Positions 48,190 through 60,582 of a DNA stretch of 64,000 bases are shown piece by piece. Source of the stretch: Perca fluviatilis (Eukaryota; Chordata; Actinopteri; Perciformes; Percidae); the NCBI RefSeq assembly GCF_010015445.1, contig NC_053120.1, forward strand, positions 19,060,308 to 19,124,307, written 5' to 3'. The position numbers and the translations under genes are program-made. The stretch's first letter is position 1. The number at the start of each line of letters is the position of its first letter. Under the pieces are notes generated by a model. It was given only the letters and a program-made list of their open reading frames with translations, was not told where the DNA came from and did not search any database.

Positions 48190-49164
48190 AATTGTTGTTC
48201 TAAAATTTCCGTCGGGATGAACAGTTTCTGCTCCTGCTGAGAAGTTAAACGAGGATTCAAGATGGCTGACACTCGTTTTTTACTCGGCAATCTCCGGAAA
48301 AAGCCGACAGTCCAACCCCCTATGGGCTATGCGGAAGTGGCTCCTAATACTGGCTGTAGTCTTTTGCCTCTGGGCAAAAAAGCCTTGGATGACGCAAAAA
48401 TCTTCATTTTATGTCATCTGAGGCTTTTTTCCAGACCCACAATACAGAGATCTCCCCTCTCAGAGGGACATGAAGGAGGGAAGCACGGTCATTCAAAAAT
48501 ACTACCGGGTTTCTACTGATACAAAGCTTAATGCTAAATCGGTGAAGTGTCCCTTTAATCTTAAGGCAGGTTTGGCCTGATGAAAATCAAAGGTCAGTCT
48601 ATTTATGTCACATCATTGTGAGTAATAGATGGATCTGAAGAAGAGCAGGATGCTCGTAACGTCACCTTTATGGTAAAGTAAATAGTAAATATGCAAATAA
48701 ATATGTCATGGGAGCATTATCTAGTTCAGTGTGCCGATGTGCTGCAATAGCAGCAATCAGCTAATGACTATTGTTTCTCATACTTATTCTTCATCTTCCG
48801 CCACATTTTTGTCCCGCTAAGGCTCACGAAGCGTTGCCAACACGCGCACACAAAATACATCAACACGTGTGTAATGCTCGGGAATGGTGTGCTATGACTT
48901 TTCTAAGAGATTTGCAGCAAGGTTTTCACGAAATCGGCAAAAAACGGTGCAAAATTTCCCATAGACTTTAATGGGCAAATCGACAAATCGCTTAACATTG
49001 CTCAAAACAAGGCCCCTTTGGGACCATGCTGTATCGCCATACTTTAATGTAGAAACAAAATTAAAAGTTTAAACCGAAGACAAGATTTTGGCGTTTACTG
49101 GGCTGAATGGGCATTCGGATATCAAGCACGGTTTCTACGAAATCACTGTTTACGTATCGTCCTC

Positions 49165-49645
49165 TTTTCAGACCGTTTCAGATTTTCCAATGTGTGTGTA
49201 TGTGGACGGAATGTTGAGAGTTAGAGTGGGAGTCAGAGTGGGGAGCTGCAGTACGATTCTCTGAAATTTTTCCCAAAAATTGCTCTCCTTCCTACAGTTT
49301 TTACTCTTCATACATCATAGTTGGTCAAAATGTAGGAAATCTTGTCCCGGTCGCAGACATGTGACTATGGAATCCACCGGACCTAAACTTTTTGTTATTT
49401 TGAAACCAACTGTCGATAGAAACTGTAAAAAAAATGAAGCTGCAGTACTTCTTCAGACCGGTTGAGATTTTCCAATGTGTGTGTATGGGGGACAGAATGT
49501 TGAGAGCTAGAACGTGAAGCTGCATTATGATTCTCTGAAAGTTTTCCAAACAACTTGCTCTCTCCCATACAGTTTTCACTCTTCATACATCATTGTTGGT
49601 GAAAATGTAGGAAATTTTGTGGCGGTCGCAGACATGTAACAGAAA
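49165..49645. repeat. two tandem copies of a roughly 280-bp unit
   Basis: Copy 1 (about 49165-49370) and copy 2 (about 49448-49640) share CTTCAGACCGxTT, GATTTTCCAATGTGTGTGTA, GAATGTTGAGAG, GATTCTCTGAAA, CACTCTTCATACATCAT, AAAATGTAGGAAAT and GGTCGCAGACATGT in the same order. The upstream sequence 48830-49140, with CCCATAGACTTTAATGGGC, belongs to the same repetitive family. Confidence 0.75.
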
Positions 49646-49685
49646 CAGACAGAAACTATTCCCTAGACATTTGCTAGACAACCGT

Positions 49686-49787
49686 GATCTCCACCAATCA
49701 AAGACGTTGCTGTTACGCCTTGGATTGTGGGTAGTGTAGTACTTTAACACACACACACATTCTCACACACACACACACAGACATGCG

Positions 49788-49868
<81 letters not shown>

Positions 49869-49899
49869 ATGCTCTCTCACACACACACACACAGACATG

Positions 49900-49953
<54 letters not shown>

Positions 49954-49955
49954 TG

Positions 49956-50005
<50 letters not shown>

Positions 50006-50062
50006 TCTCCACCAATTAGAAACGTAGTTACGCTTAGGATTGTGGGTTGTGGAGTACTTCTT
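49686..50062. repeat. tandem duplication enclosing compound CA microsatellites
   Basis: GATCTCCACCAATC...GGATTGTGGG at 49686-49744 recurs at 50004-50062. Between them lie CA tracts (49747-50003) punctuated four times by AGACATGCTCTCTC/AGAGATGCTCTCTC-type spacers. The result is a higher-order array with a period of about 316 bp. Confidence 0.7.
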
Positions 50063-50190
50063 TATGACATCCTGTCAAACATACATCTCCCTCCTCTAAC
50101 ACACACACGCACGCACACACACACACACACGCGCACACACGCATCACCATAGCAACAAGTTCTGACACACACACATATCATGGAGCCTTC

Positions 50191-50440
50191 TGGAAGGAAG
50201 GAAGGAAGGAAGGAAGGAAGGAAGGAAGGAAGGAAGGAAGGAAGGGAGGGAGGGAGAGGGAAGGAAGGAAGGAGAGGGAGGGAGGGAGGGAGGAGGAGAG
50301 GAGGGAAGGGAGGAGGAAGGAGAGAGGAGGAGAGAGGGAGAGGGGAGAGATAGGGAGGAGGAGGGAGGGAGGAGAGAGAGGGAGAGAGGGAGGGAGGGAG
50401 GGAGGGAGAGAGAGGGAGGGAAGGATAGAGATGGAGAGAA
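50191..50440. repeat. (GGAA)n and GA-rich polypurine tract, about 250 bp
   Basis: Almost pure purine on the plus strand. It begins as perfect (GGAA)n for about 50 bp and decays to GGGAGG/GAGAGG units. It is triplex-prone, and (GGAA)n arrays are known binding platforms for ETS factors. Confidence 0.9.
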
Positions 50441-50687
50441 TATGTTGGCTATATACACGCTAAAAGTGCTATTTTTTTAATGGAGTCTGGTGTGTTTAGC
50501 GCTAGCTACTTCATAGCTGTTTCTGGTAAACAGAAAGGTCTTAAATAGGTTTTAAAAAGGTATATCTCTAAAAGGTTAAGACACTTAACACTTCACCGTT
50601 AAAACAACACTGTATGTATTTAAAATTTAAGCAAAACTGTGGTATTACAATTTATATATATCGTATTGCTAAGGCTCACGTCACTAT

Positions 50688-51236
50688 AACCCACCAGACT
50701 CCATGTAAATAAACAATCATTTTAGCATCATTAACCCACCAGACCACATGTAAATAAAAAGTACTTTAAGCATCCTGAACCCACCAGACTCCATGTAAAT
50801 AAACAATACTTTAAGAATCCTACACCCACCAGACTCCATTTAAATAAACAGTACTTTAAGCATCCTGAACCCACCAGACTCCATGTAAATAAACAGTACT
50901 TTAAGCATCCTAAACCCACCAGACTCCATGTAAATAATCAGTACTTTAAGCATCCTGAACCCACCAGACTCTATGTAAATAAACAGTACTTTAAGCATCC
51001 TAAACCCACAAGACTCCATTTAAATAATAAAGTAATTTAAGCATTCTAAAGCCACCAGACTCCAACCAGTACTTTAAGCATCCGGAACCCACCAGACTCC
51101 ATGTAAATAATCAGTAATTTAAGCATCCTAAACCCACCAGACTCCATGTAAATAATCAGTACTTTAAGCATCCTAAACCCACCAGACTCCATGTAAATAA
51201 TCAGTACTTTAAGCATCCTAAATCCATCAGACTCCT
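50688..51236. repeat. 45-bp minisatellite, about 12 units
   Basis: Tandem units of AACCCACCAGACTCCATGTA + AATAAACAGTACTTTAAGCA + TCCTA, 45 bp each. There are about 12 copies plus partial ends. One unit is internally deleted near 51060 and another has a one-base insertion. Because 45 is a multiple of three, one minus-strand frame shows a 15-residue repeat (GxxCLKYCLFTWSLV-like) that is not a gene. Confidence 0.93.
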
Positions 51237-51241
51237 ATTCG

Positions 51242-51243
<2 letters not shown>

Positions 51244-51283
<40 letters not shown>
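51244..51283. repeat. (TC)n microsatellite
   Basis: Pure TC repeat of about 40 bp immediately after the minisatellite. Confidence 0.95.
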
Positions 51284-51286
<3 letters not shown>

Positions 51287-51404
51287 ACAGTGTGACATAT
51301 GTATCTACTTAGCTAGTGTTATTCGGATGTGCACCAAGTAGTAGGCACACTGTCAGAATTTCTTCCGGAATTTTCTAGTTTGCTCTACTACTCTATTTCT
51401 TAAG

Positions 51405-51900
51405 GCTAATTAAGGGTTCTGCGGAGGCTCCACTCAGAGCTTTCGCCGTAGCCTGCGTAAGTGGCCTGAAGTTTATACTTTTGCGTTGGTGTGTGCGTCA
51501 ATCTCTTTAAGAGAATAGCAGGGCTGGCATGTGTATGTGGGTAGGGAGTGTGTGGTAGAGCGAGTGAGAGAGTGACGGTGATTCGCTTCGGAACAAAGAC
51601 TCTAGAGAGCCATAGTGGGAGAAACAAAGTGCCTCCCCTGTGCTTTCTGACCACGGTCGGAAATCTGAAAGTTAACCCTCTGCTTGATTTCATGTTGTTT
51701 ATGGAGAAGGAGAACCAGGGGTTAGTGAGTAGAGGGAAATGCAACCCTACCAAGCCACGGCCGTGCAACGTGTAGTTACATTTTTTGAGTGGTGCATGTC
51801 AGGCTACGGTGTAGGGTCCGATATAGGGTCGGTACCTACGTACGTACCCACAGCGTTGATTTAACTCAGAAGCATAAATCAGCCTTTAGTCATCAATGGG
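51405..51900. repeat. dispersed repeat with CCGTAGCCTG motifs near both ends
   Basis: The left part has TTTCGCCGTAGCCTGCGTAA. The right part has GTCAGGCTACGGTGTAGGGT and CAGCGTTGATTTAACTCAGA, so CCGTAGCCTG recurs inverted. CCTACGCCGTAG-type ends are familiar from teleost DNA elements. Boundaries are approximate and no target duplication was found. Confidence 0.45.
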
Positions 51901-51939
51901 GTTACCTCTGGAGAGAGGAACCAGAAATTGACTGGAATT

Positions 51940-53640
51940 TTGACAAAGCTAGAAAGAAGCAGAAAAGGTTTTTAGTGCACTAAAAGAGTTTTAATCCCAC
52001 AAACTTTGCTGAACTTCTTCAACGTCCACCAACAAGCAGAAGATGATAAGTTTGTGATTGACCACATACTATTACTGATGTCTGTTTACCTCTGGGGTCC
52101 TTGTTGCTTGTGTCACATCACCATAGAGGTTTGGCTTGTGATTGATGATCCATCTCATCATGGCCACAGCTACCTGCCACAGCTCAGGGAGGACAAAACC
52201 TTTGGGCCGGGCCAGAACTAACTTAATTCTTGTCATCCGCCCCTTTGCAAGGTATGGGAAAATGGCCTGGACTGAAGAGTTTGGGAGATGAGAGAAGTGG
52301 GACTTGAATGGAGTCAAAATGAGAAAAGGACTGAAAGGAAATGGGAAATCTGTCAATGGGAAGGGGGCAGGAGAGGCTGAATGCACCATTCCGTGCTCTA
52401 CAGTGTTGATATTTCCCTCAATGGTCTCTTCTAAAGTGAGTGTTTTAAGCCACCCCGACACACTAAATTTGCCTTTTGTGCACGGAGAGGCCCCTAGCTG
52501 TCGTGATGCAAGGTGAGGAGGCATTGGAGGCAGATGGAACCTGCTTGTCACCTCAATGGTCTCTATTCTCCCCCCTGTATGCTCTCCCTGGCCTGCCCCG
52601 CCCATCGCCACCATTCACCCAGCGCTCCAGTGGGAACGTCCAGGGACCCCGCACTTTGGGACGGCCCTGTATAATGAGCCCCTCTGGATGGCTTGAATGT
52701 GGTGCCATTGTTCTTTCCGGGGCCATTAAACCACCTCCTGGGCAAACAAGAGCGTCCCTCTTCCTTTATGGAGCCCAAGAAGGCAACAAAGAGAGGAGTC
52801 ATTGAGACACAGAGGGGCTGCCCTTTGTTTGGTGTCCTTTTTGCTGCTCCTCAATGCCTAGGCTGGGAAGGGGAGGCTCCTGTTGGTCTTTAGCGCTCCA
52901 CATATCGTCACAATCCCTTGTTTGGTCAAAGTGGAGATGTGAACTTAATTGACTTGAGTGGCCCTAGTGCACCGTGTAGCAAATAACCTGGAGGAGATAC
53001 AGAGAAGGTATTGTGCATCTGAAAGTGTTTTTGGCTGTCCTAACTGTGGTGAAAACCTGTGACGAAGGTTTTACGACCCCTGCGATCCCAGCTAATGAAA
53101 CCCTGGAGAATTTTAAACCATGTGAAATGTAGCTGAACTGTAGGTGATAACAGCATTGTAGAGAGATGACATGCTGAACAAGATCACAAGACTCATGTGC
53201 AGTGATCTGCTATTATTAATAATAGAGTGTTTGAATGATTTTCATATGTAATTACTGTGCATTCCTTCTACAGCGAGGTCAACAAGAAACTGTGCATCCT
53301 TTTACATACCAGTGGTAATGAAATCACTGAGGCCTACCTCACATGACAGACAATTACAACTGTAACCACTTACATTATACTGTAGACCTAAATGGAAAGT
53401 TTATTGAACGACTGGCTGCTTCTGCTCAGGATTTTTCAATGAAGGACACAGTGAGAGACACCTACGATGTTTCAGATGACTTCCCTGAGTGAAAGTCCTT
53501 TGGATGTCCTGAGGCTAAATGGCTGCAGGCCAATGTCCGCTTGCACCATTATTCACATCTAAACAGGCCCTGACCCCAACCTTTCCTCTGGCCACCACTC
53601 TGGGCAGTGAGGCTGATTAGCTGAGGGCAGGTGCTGAGCG
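51940..53640. other. gene-free stretch including an enhancer-like island
   Basis: A 180-codon minus-strand frame (52072-52614) lacks splice context, overlaps plus-strand frames and resembles no family, so I treat it as chance. The unique island at 52660-52990 is listed separately. Confidence 0.4.
52660..52990. promoter_or_regulatory. candidate conserved non-coding element
   Basis: Unique block containing TTCCGGGGCCATTAAACCAC, AAGAGAGGAGTCATTGAGAC, CCTTGTTTGGTCAAAGTGGA and GAACTTAATTGACTTGAGTG (52940-52959, an NKX2-like CTTGAGTGG plus TAAT). It is free of repeats and lies 0.7 kb left of duplicated copy B. Confidence 0.33.
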
Positions 53641-53645
53641 CCGGG

Positions 53646-53935
53646 CTCCTGAGGAGAGGTTAAGGAGAGGAGTCAGCACCTCCCTGTGTGCTGCTGACTG
53701 GCTCGCTCCCACCATGTCATCCATCCGGTAGTCTAATCGAGTTATCATATCAACAAATCTCCCATCAGGGGCCCCACAACTGACACTCCCAGAAAGGAAA
53801 CCCAGAGGGGGCCGACAAATTTCTAGCAGCAGGGCGCTGGGGAAAGGAGCCGGCCTGCCAGGCAGCAATGAAAAGTACCTGCAGCCTCAAGTAAAGCTCC
53901 CCTCTGGGGACGACACTCACGCTGGGCGCCACGCT
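53646..53935. repeat. copy B of the duplicated sequence
   Basis: Partner of 19161-19470. It starts with the identical CTCCTGAGGAGAGGTTAAGG and retains the same order of conserved blocks to CTCCCCTCTGGGGACGACAC. The same minus-strand frame is open across both copies (residues GAPDGRFVDMITRL identical), but flanking codons differ non-synonymously and no splice sites bracket it. Confidence 0.7.
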
Positions 53936-54779
53936 GGGGCGGTTATTCGATTAGGCTGCGTGCTATGTGGGCAACTCCATTCTGCAGCCCCGTGGCTGAG
54001 TGAACCACCCACTGGGAAAACTGTTCGAGTTACCATGGGGAGAGAAAGAAAACAGATAAAAAACATCCAGTTGGTTAGAAAACCTACCATATGAAAGCTA
54101 CGGCTGCTCTGGGTCAAAGATGTGCGGTGGGGGCCAAGGTCAAAATATAAATATGTCTTTCCGCTTTTATAGGAATCCTTGTTAACTCCAAACAAATCAA
54201 AACCAAATCTTAAATAGATTCAAATTTGTTTCTTGTGTGTCAAGGCAACTCTCACCCAAAATAAAGATCAGCTTAAAAGGTTTTTAAAACAGGACCACAC
54301 TCACAATGTGCCAAATATGTAGTAGCATAGTTTGTTTTAAAGAAATATGAAAATGTGTGGGTTTCCATGAATTCCTCTCTTTTTTATCTCACACACACAT
54401 GCACAATATTACGCTTTCACTCTTGCACACAAGAAACTCAGCAGGGGTCAGCAGGAGAAGGAGGTAGTTGTGTTGGCCCGAGAGTTGACCTGCCACTCCA
54501 TTGCTACCTGCTGCTAGGCACAAAGGGGCCCCTTGGCGAGCTGCGTCAGGAAGAAAAGCCAGGCAGAGAATGAGTCAGCTCGAGCTCCACAGAGAAGAAG
54601 ACCCTCGTCTATCCTCCATGACCACTCTGTCATCCATGAATACTATTTACGCCACGGGAAGTCTTTTCTCTAATAGACCCCCCCGGTTCCCTGTTCTTCA
54701 CCTCACGCTCTCACCACATTCACAGGGACCCCTCTCTTGTCTTCTGTTTTCTGCCTCATCCTTTTCTCTCTCTTTCCCT

Positions 54780-54920
54780 TTTTTTACAGGCTAAATCAAG
54801 AGAGATGCTCGCCAAGCATTGCAAATTGATTATGGCGCTGAACATTTATTACATGATGGCTGGGGGTCTGCTTGGTGGAGATGTGAGAGAGTGAGCGTGC
54901 TGGGAGAGGAATGTGTGCTC
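54780..54920. promoter_or_regulatory. candidate conserved non-coding element
   Basis: Unique block with GGCTAAATCAAGAGAGATGC, GCATTGCAAATTGATTATGG and CGCTGAACATTTATTACATG. Homeodomain-type cores and an octamer-like ATTGCAAAT are packed in under 60 bp. Confidence 0.33.
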
Positions 54921-56999
54921 ATCCTCAGGGTCATCATTATGATCAGACACTTCGTCAGTGTCACGGGGGGACGACAACTACACACACGCTTCACAGGAGT
55001 TATAAAGATAACTGACTCACGTCTCATTAGGCGTACAGATTTGATTTCATTGCACTTGAGTGAAAACTTTGGATTTGGGGGATTTTCATGTTTTAAACTT
55101 CAACTGAAGGATTACAAAGTTTTCTGTGAGCTAAGAAAAAACTTGAATATACAATGTGACACCTTTTAAAAATCGAAACGGATGGCAAATGTAAGAGTTT
55201 AACACAATAACCGCAAAATCATATTGCAATTCAATACAACAGCCCTGCAATAAATAGTACCTTTGTGAAAAAATATAATGTTCCTTTTTTGTTAAAACTG
55301 CCTTAAAAAAGGCTTTTTTAGACTCTGTGATTACGTTTTGTGAATTGTTTGTAGTGGACTTATTTATGTTGTAATGTGTTCCTGTTGGTAAAAAAAACCA
55401 AACATCTACCCACCTGTGTTTTTGATCATATTGATCGTACTTGACCATATATTCTACAAACTGTCTTCTTGTTATCTCCCTAGTGAGTAGTTTGACTACA
55501 GCAAATGTAATAATGTCATCATGGGTTGTTTCACCTGATATTTTTTATCACGTCTCTGTGAGTCTCTGTAGAGAAACTAGAGACAGCGTGGGTGGAGAAG
55601 AGCAGTATTCTCCAGAGGGTTTCAAGTCACTTGGTTGTCTGAAGCCTCTGCACAGACACAGAAATGAGTCAGTGTTACTGCAATGTAATGCCGTTTATTT
55701 TTATGAAAATGCCACAGGATTATTACTTTAACACTCAATTAGAATCAGCTTTTGATGCAGTTTAACAAGCATGCACTGTGTGTACTGTACCCCTGGTCAA
55801 TTGTGGCTAATGCATGCCGACACAGGTGAATCTATATACAGACACAAACATATGGGCATAGACACCCTTCCACATATACAGTATGCACTTTACAGTAGGA
55901 GTTCACAGTCAATGACAGACATATGCACACGGCTGCAGACACATTAACACAAACCAACCTGCTGATAAACAAACGCACACACCTTGGCTTGACTGTCTTT
56001 CAACCTGGGGGTCCAGGGCAAGCGAGCGATCACTTAACCACTCACCCTTTGTAAGTTAGGGTAATAAAATCACTTAAATGTTTTGTGACAAGCTGCTTGT
56101 AACAAAAAAGAGGAAGCTCACACAAACACACATATACCCATAAAAGTAATATCAGTAAAGTGATGAGTGTATGGGTGAGTGTGAAAAAGAAAAGTCAAAA
56201 GATAATGTTAAAATGAAGAGCTGGTGTCTCCGGGGTGGTGCGTGATGACGTGGGGAAAGAAGAGACCAGAGCACAGTTGGCAGCCATATTAAATCCATGT
56301 GAGCCAGGCTAAACAGGTGTGCCACATCTACTGACGGCCGTGGCCTTAACTCCGCCTAAAGGCACTCTGGAAGAAACACACACACCAAACCAACAACCAC
56401 AGGGTCGTCAAAGTTTACATTAAATCCAGTGAAACACACAGAAACACAACCTCTCCACCCTATACCATCCATGTTCTCCCTACAGACACAGCAGAGAGAG
56501 CGAGGGATAGATTTTTGGGGTGACCTCTATTGTGGCTGGCTTTAATCCTGGCCGGGGCACCTTCCAGCAGGACAAAGGGATCGTGAGCGGCGGGAAGCCA
56601 GTCCTCAGTTCTCCCAATGCTCCACACAAAGCTGCTGCCGCCGGTTTATGATTAGAACATCAGTGTGGCCCGCGGAGCTCTTGCTGGGAAGGATGCAAGC
56701 TTAGACCCACGCCAAGCCAGGGCTCCACCAGCACTTTGAAGAATAGAGAGCGAGTGAAAGAGAGGGCCACAATGAATACCTAAAAAACCCCATTCAGGCA
56801 GACCTTGAGAAGCACAGGTCGCCTCTGTGGTCGGTCCTCCTCTGTTCTCCCTCTCCTTCTGTTCCCTTCTTCACCTTGTGCTGAGATTTGCTGAAGTCTG
56901 CGGGTTCTTCAGAGACCTCTTAGAAAGGGAAAGAAGGACGACAAGAAAGGGGGGCAGGACTTTTACACAATAGCTCTGTCAAAACTGGCGTGGCCCAGA

Positions 57000-57140
57000 C
57001 CTGGCCCAAGATGCTCACACGGCTCTGCTAATAGCCCGCATCAGCAAAAAGACAAAAGGAACTCAGTAATTATTAGATTTAAGGGCAGCCTGCAATGAAT
57101 GGGGAAGTCCAAATGAAGTCATTGTACGTTGATGGAAGAG
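57000..57140. promoter_or_regulatory. candidate conserved non-coding element
   Basis: Unique block with CTCAGTAATTATTAGATTTA, then AGGGCAGCCTGCAATGAATG. Clustered ATTA cores are present and there is no repeat signature. Confidence 0.3.
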
Positions 57141-59286
57141 TTGGGGGTTAGCTGAGGTTCAGCTCCAGACCAATACCAAGGCCTAGAATAATTAACCAGA
57201 GACAGCTATTAATCTTGACCAATGACAGTGCCTGAAACAATGGGAACTGACCAATCATTGATGGTAACATCCACTCTGGGGACCTCGGCTTACAGCTGTG
57301 GGACTATCTCTGACACTGGGAAGGAGGAGCCGTGGTATTTTAGCTACAATATATCAACTACACTGAGTACAGTGATGGATGAATTGCAGCTCTATGAGGA
57401 AAGCGATTGAAAAACAAATCTCACAAAGCCAATGAGAAAGACTTTACATCTCTACTTTTTGCTGACACTGCAATTTCCTTGTTTTTGTAAAACATGACAA
57501 TAATCCAATGAATCACAGAAACACCAGTCCTTGAGGCTCAAAGTTAGCAAGCTTTCTATTCTGCCTGATTGTAATATTATATATATTTTTTCTCAATCTT
57601 CCAAATTAGGCCATTCAAATGAAAGCTACCTAGAAAAATAGAAAACCACTATTGTGCAGTTGCACAAAGTAAAGAAGCATAATACATTGGGTTTTGGCTA
57701 ATGACAGTTGAGGTAACAAGCTGCACCAAAAGTTGCAGCCTGTTCTGGGTGGGATTCTGTTCTCAGAAAACCCCCAAAAATGACTTAAGATAAATAAATA
57801 CACAAAAGGACAAAACTGTAAGGTCTCGCTAAAATGGACACTGTAGAAAAATAAGTTTGGGTTCAGGTCTCCGTGAGCTGCTCTGGTAAAGGAGGTTCAA
57901 AAAGTAAATAGAAAAGATGAGAATAAGAGAAACAGCAGCAGCAGCAGCAAGGGTGTCAAAATCCACTAGTGAGACATACAAGCTGCAGAAAATCTGCAGA
58001 TGTAGCAACTCCATACCCTCAGTTTTGAGTTTATTCATTCACACACAATTATGAAAACATACGTCGGAATTTGCTGCTCTCTAATATCCATGCAAATAGC
58101 CTACAGCAAGTCATGAGAAGCCAGAATAGATAACGTGTTAACTACAGCACGGACAGAAAACCTTTTCACACATTCAGATCCAAACCACATAAATGTGAGG
58201 GAACCAGTCTGGTTTTATTTTAGTGTATTTATTGAAGAGAGTATGGTAGCTGATGATTCACTTTGTTCAAAAGGTATGACCACTGCAGTGTTTGCACAAG
58301 AGAGGGCAAACGTCGTATTGCTTATGTATTTTTAATTTTGCCTAACCTGCTTGATTAAAAACTGTACTCAAAAAAACTAAAAGAAAGATCTTTATATGTA
58401 TTAATTTGTTAACATTTTGAATCAAGACTGATACAAGTAGACGTGTCAATCCTAACAAACAAGGCCACAATGCTGTACTACACAATTTCCGGGGTTTGTT
58501 TGGGCCTTATATAATCAGCATTTTGATGTAAACTTGGGATTTGACTGATTATCGTTAAAAGTAAAAAATGTAGCAAACCTTTCCTTTCTTTTCTGGCCTG
58601 GTTTTTACTGTCCAGATACTCATTAAAATACAATTTTTTCTCATCTATACATACAGTTGTATTTGAATGAGAAGTGGTAAGATATCAGTAAATGTAAGCA
58701 AACTACAGCCACATCTGCCACTGTTCTAACCATATGGCAGAGACTGAGGGAGGACATGGAGGGGGAATGGAGGTATCCTGAGAGACATGAGCCCATGGGA
58801 GGCAGTTGTGGGGGGGTGTGGAGGGTGGCGGGGTGCTGGTATAGTATGTGGCAGACCCCTGGCACACACGCCAGCTCTGCTTTCCACGCTGTTCACTCTC
58901 CTGACGCTAGGCTCCCCCGGTGCCCCTGCCCTCCTCCCAGCCCCGCTTTGTGTGCCCGCATAATCTCCCTGCAAAAGAGGCGACGCAGGTGGTCCCATCC
59001 AAGTGAAGGCTCTCTTTTTCTCTCACCCTCTGCCTGTTCTTGTCTCTCTCCCCTGGCTGCCTGCATCCTCTCCCTCTTCAGTCCCCGGCGTGGCGACACA
59101 AAGAGACACCTCCCTGGCAGAGATAAACCTATTTTAGAGATGCCGAGGGGGAACCTGACGCTCCACCGCCTCTCCTCCCCTTGTTACCTTCATCTCTCTC
59201 TCTCGCTCCCAGCACTGTGCTGCGCTGGGCTTCAAGCACCATTAGTGCCTCAGTGGTGTGTATTCTTGTGTTTAGGTGTGTTTGTC

Positions 59287-59288
<2 letters not shown>

Positions 59289-59371
<83 letters not shown>
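59289..59371. repeat. (GT)n microsatellite, about 82 bp
   Basis: Uninterrupted TG repeat. Confidence 0.97.
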
Positions 59372-59372
<1 letters not shown>

Positions 59373-60582
59373 GAGGAGGTTCAAAGGTTCTGCCATAGTT
59401 CACCAGTCTACCTGATCCATTGGGGACAGAGGGGACAGGGAGGTGACAGCAAGGGACATGTTCAGGTTAGAACAGATGTTACCCCTCAACCTGCAGGATG
59501 GTCCCAAGCAGGTAAAACATGTTTGATCACAAAAGTTCTGAAGCATAAATCGTTTTAGGGGTATGAACATGTAAACCTCATCCTCAAAACTTATACATTG
59601 TAAGTCTCTCTATGTTCAAAGCAGTCTGGCAGTCCAGCAATGTACCAAATTCTTGAAAAATGTATGTCCAAATGTATTGCATTGTTTAAAAGTAGTTAAT
59701 CTGTCTTAATTTAGGTAGGCCACTCGCAAAAAGGTGGATTGCTCAGTTAATTCAGTCAGCATATTCAATTAGAGGGCTACAGTCAAATCTGATCAAAGAG
59801 GCTGAATGCCTTCTGTAATAAAAGAGAAATTGGCACAGTGCATTTAAGCCACTTTCACACTTTTCTTCTTGTACCATCACACCTTGTTTCTCCGCCTCAA
59901 ACAGTCTCACAGAACTCCTTTACAACAGAAAGGGAAACAAATGCTCCATCACTATGTGAGAAGTAATTACCTACTTCAAGATACAAGGACAAAGTCCATA
60001 CCACTCAGTGGGAAAACACTAACATGGTTTCTCTTTTGCCCTGACATCATTGTTATCACACCCACCTTCCCTTCAAACAAATCTTACATGGAAAATTGTC
60101 TGGTATTCCCCCCTGGGCGCTCCCAATCACGGCATCAAAGGAATGACGCAAGGCCGGGGCCGGGACAAAATGGAAGCCATTATGGCTAATTAGCTGCTGC
60201 CCTTTAAAGCACAGGGACCTGCCTGCTGCCGGGGCTCTGAGTGTGTGTCACGGCAAACGCCACTGACAGCTCCCACGCTACAGAGGAGACGAAAGGAGAG
60301 AGGGAGGGAAGGGTTAGAGAAGAGACCGAGAGAGAAAGGGGGGGCAGATTGTTAGCTGGAAAGCACACATTCAATTTCTTTTTGGAAATATTTCCTGCTA
60401 ATAATAGAGGAAGTGCGCAGGAAGAATAAAAGGGGAGGAGGGGGTTCAGGGTCATTGGAAGATGGAGCAGGAAAAATTAGGGTGGGGATTGGGGCACCGA
60501 GCTACTCGTGATGAAAGGAGCTTCTTCTTTCACTGCCAGGATCCACATGGGCATTCTTCAAGCTCACCCAAGCAGAACTACG

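Larger units (their letters stand above)
47067..48554. mobile_element. 1.5-kb TTAA-flanked composite element
   Basis: Flanked by TTAA at 47063-47066 and 48555-48558. The ends AGCAATATTTCACCATTGG and, inverted, AGGGACACTTCACCGATTT share AG..A.A.TTCACC. It contains the module also found inverted at 11961-12121. It also contains a LINE ORF2 endonuclease fragment on the minus strand. No transposase frame is visible, so it would be non-autonomous and piggyBac-like by its TTAA. Confidence 0.6.
53990..59280. other. gene-free stretch with unique islands
   Basis: Contains islands at 54780-54920 and 57000-57140. The rest is ordinary unique DNA. Open frames, for example 58756-59415, extend into the GT microsatellite and have no splice structure. 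Confidence 0.4.

Noticed and set aside
50731..50919. A protein with a 15-residue tandem repeat.
   Set aside because: It is only the translation of the 45-bp minisatellite, and other units break the frame.
52072..52614. A 180-codon minus-strand open frame.
   Set aside because: Overlapped by plus-strand frames, no recognisable domains or splice sites, and it lies in unique non-coding-looking DNA.
58756..59415. A 219-codon plus-strand open frame ending in a Cys-Val repeat.
   Set aside because: The C-terminal part is a GT microsatellite and the remainder shows no homology or splice sites.
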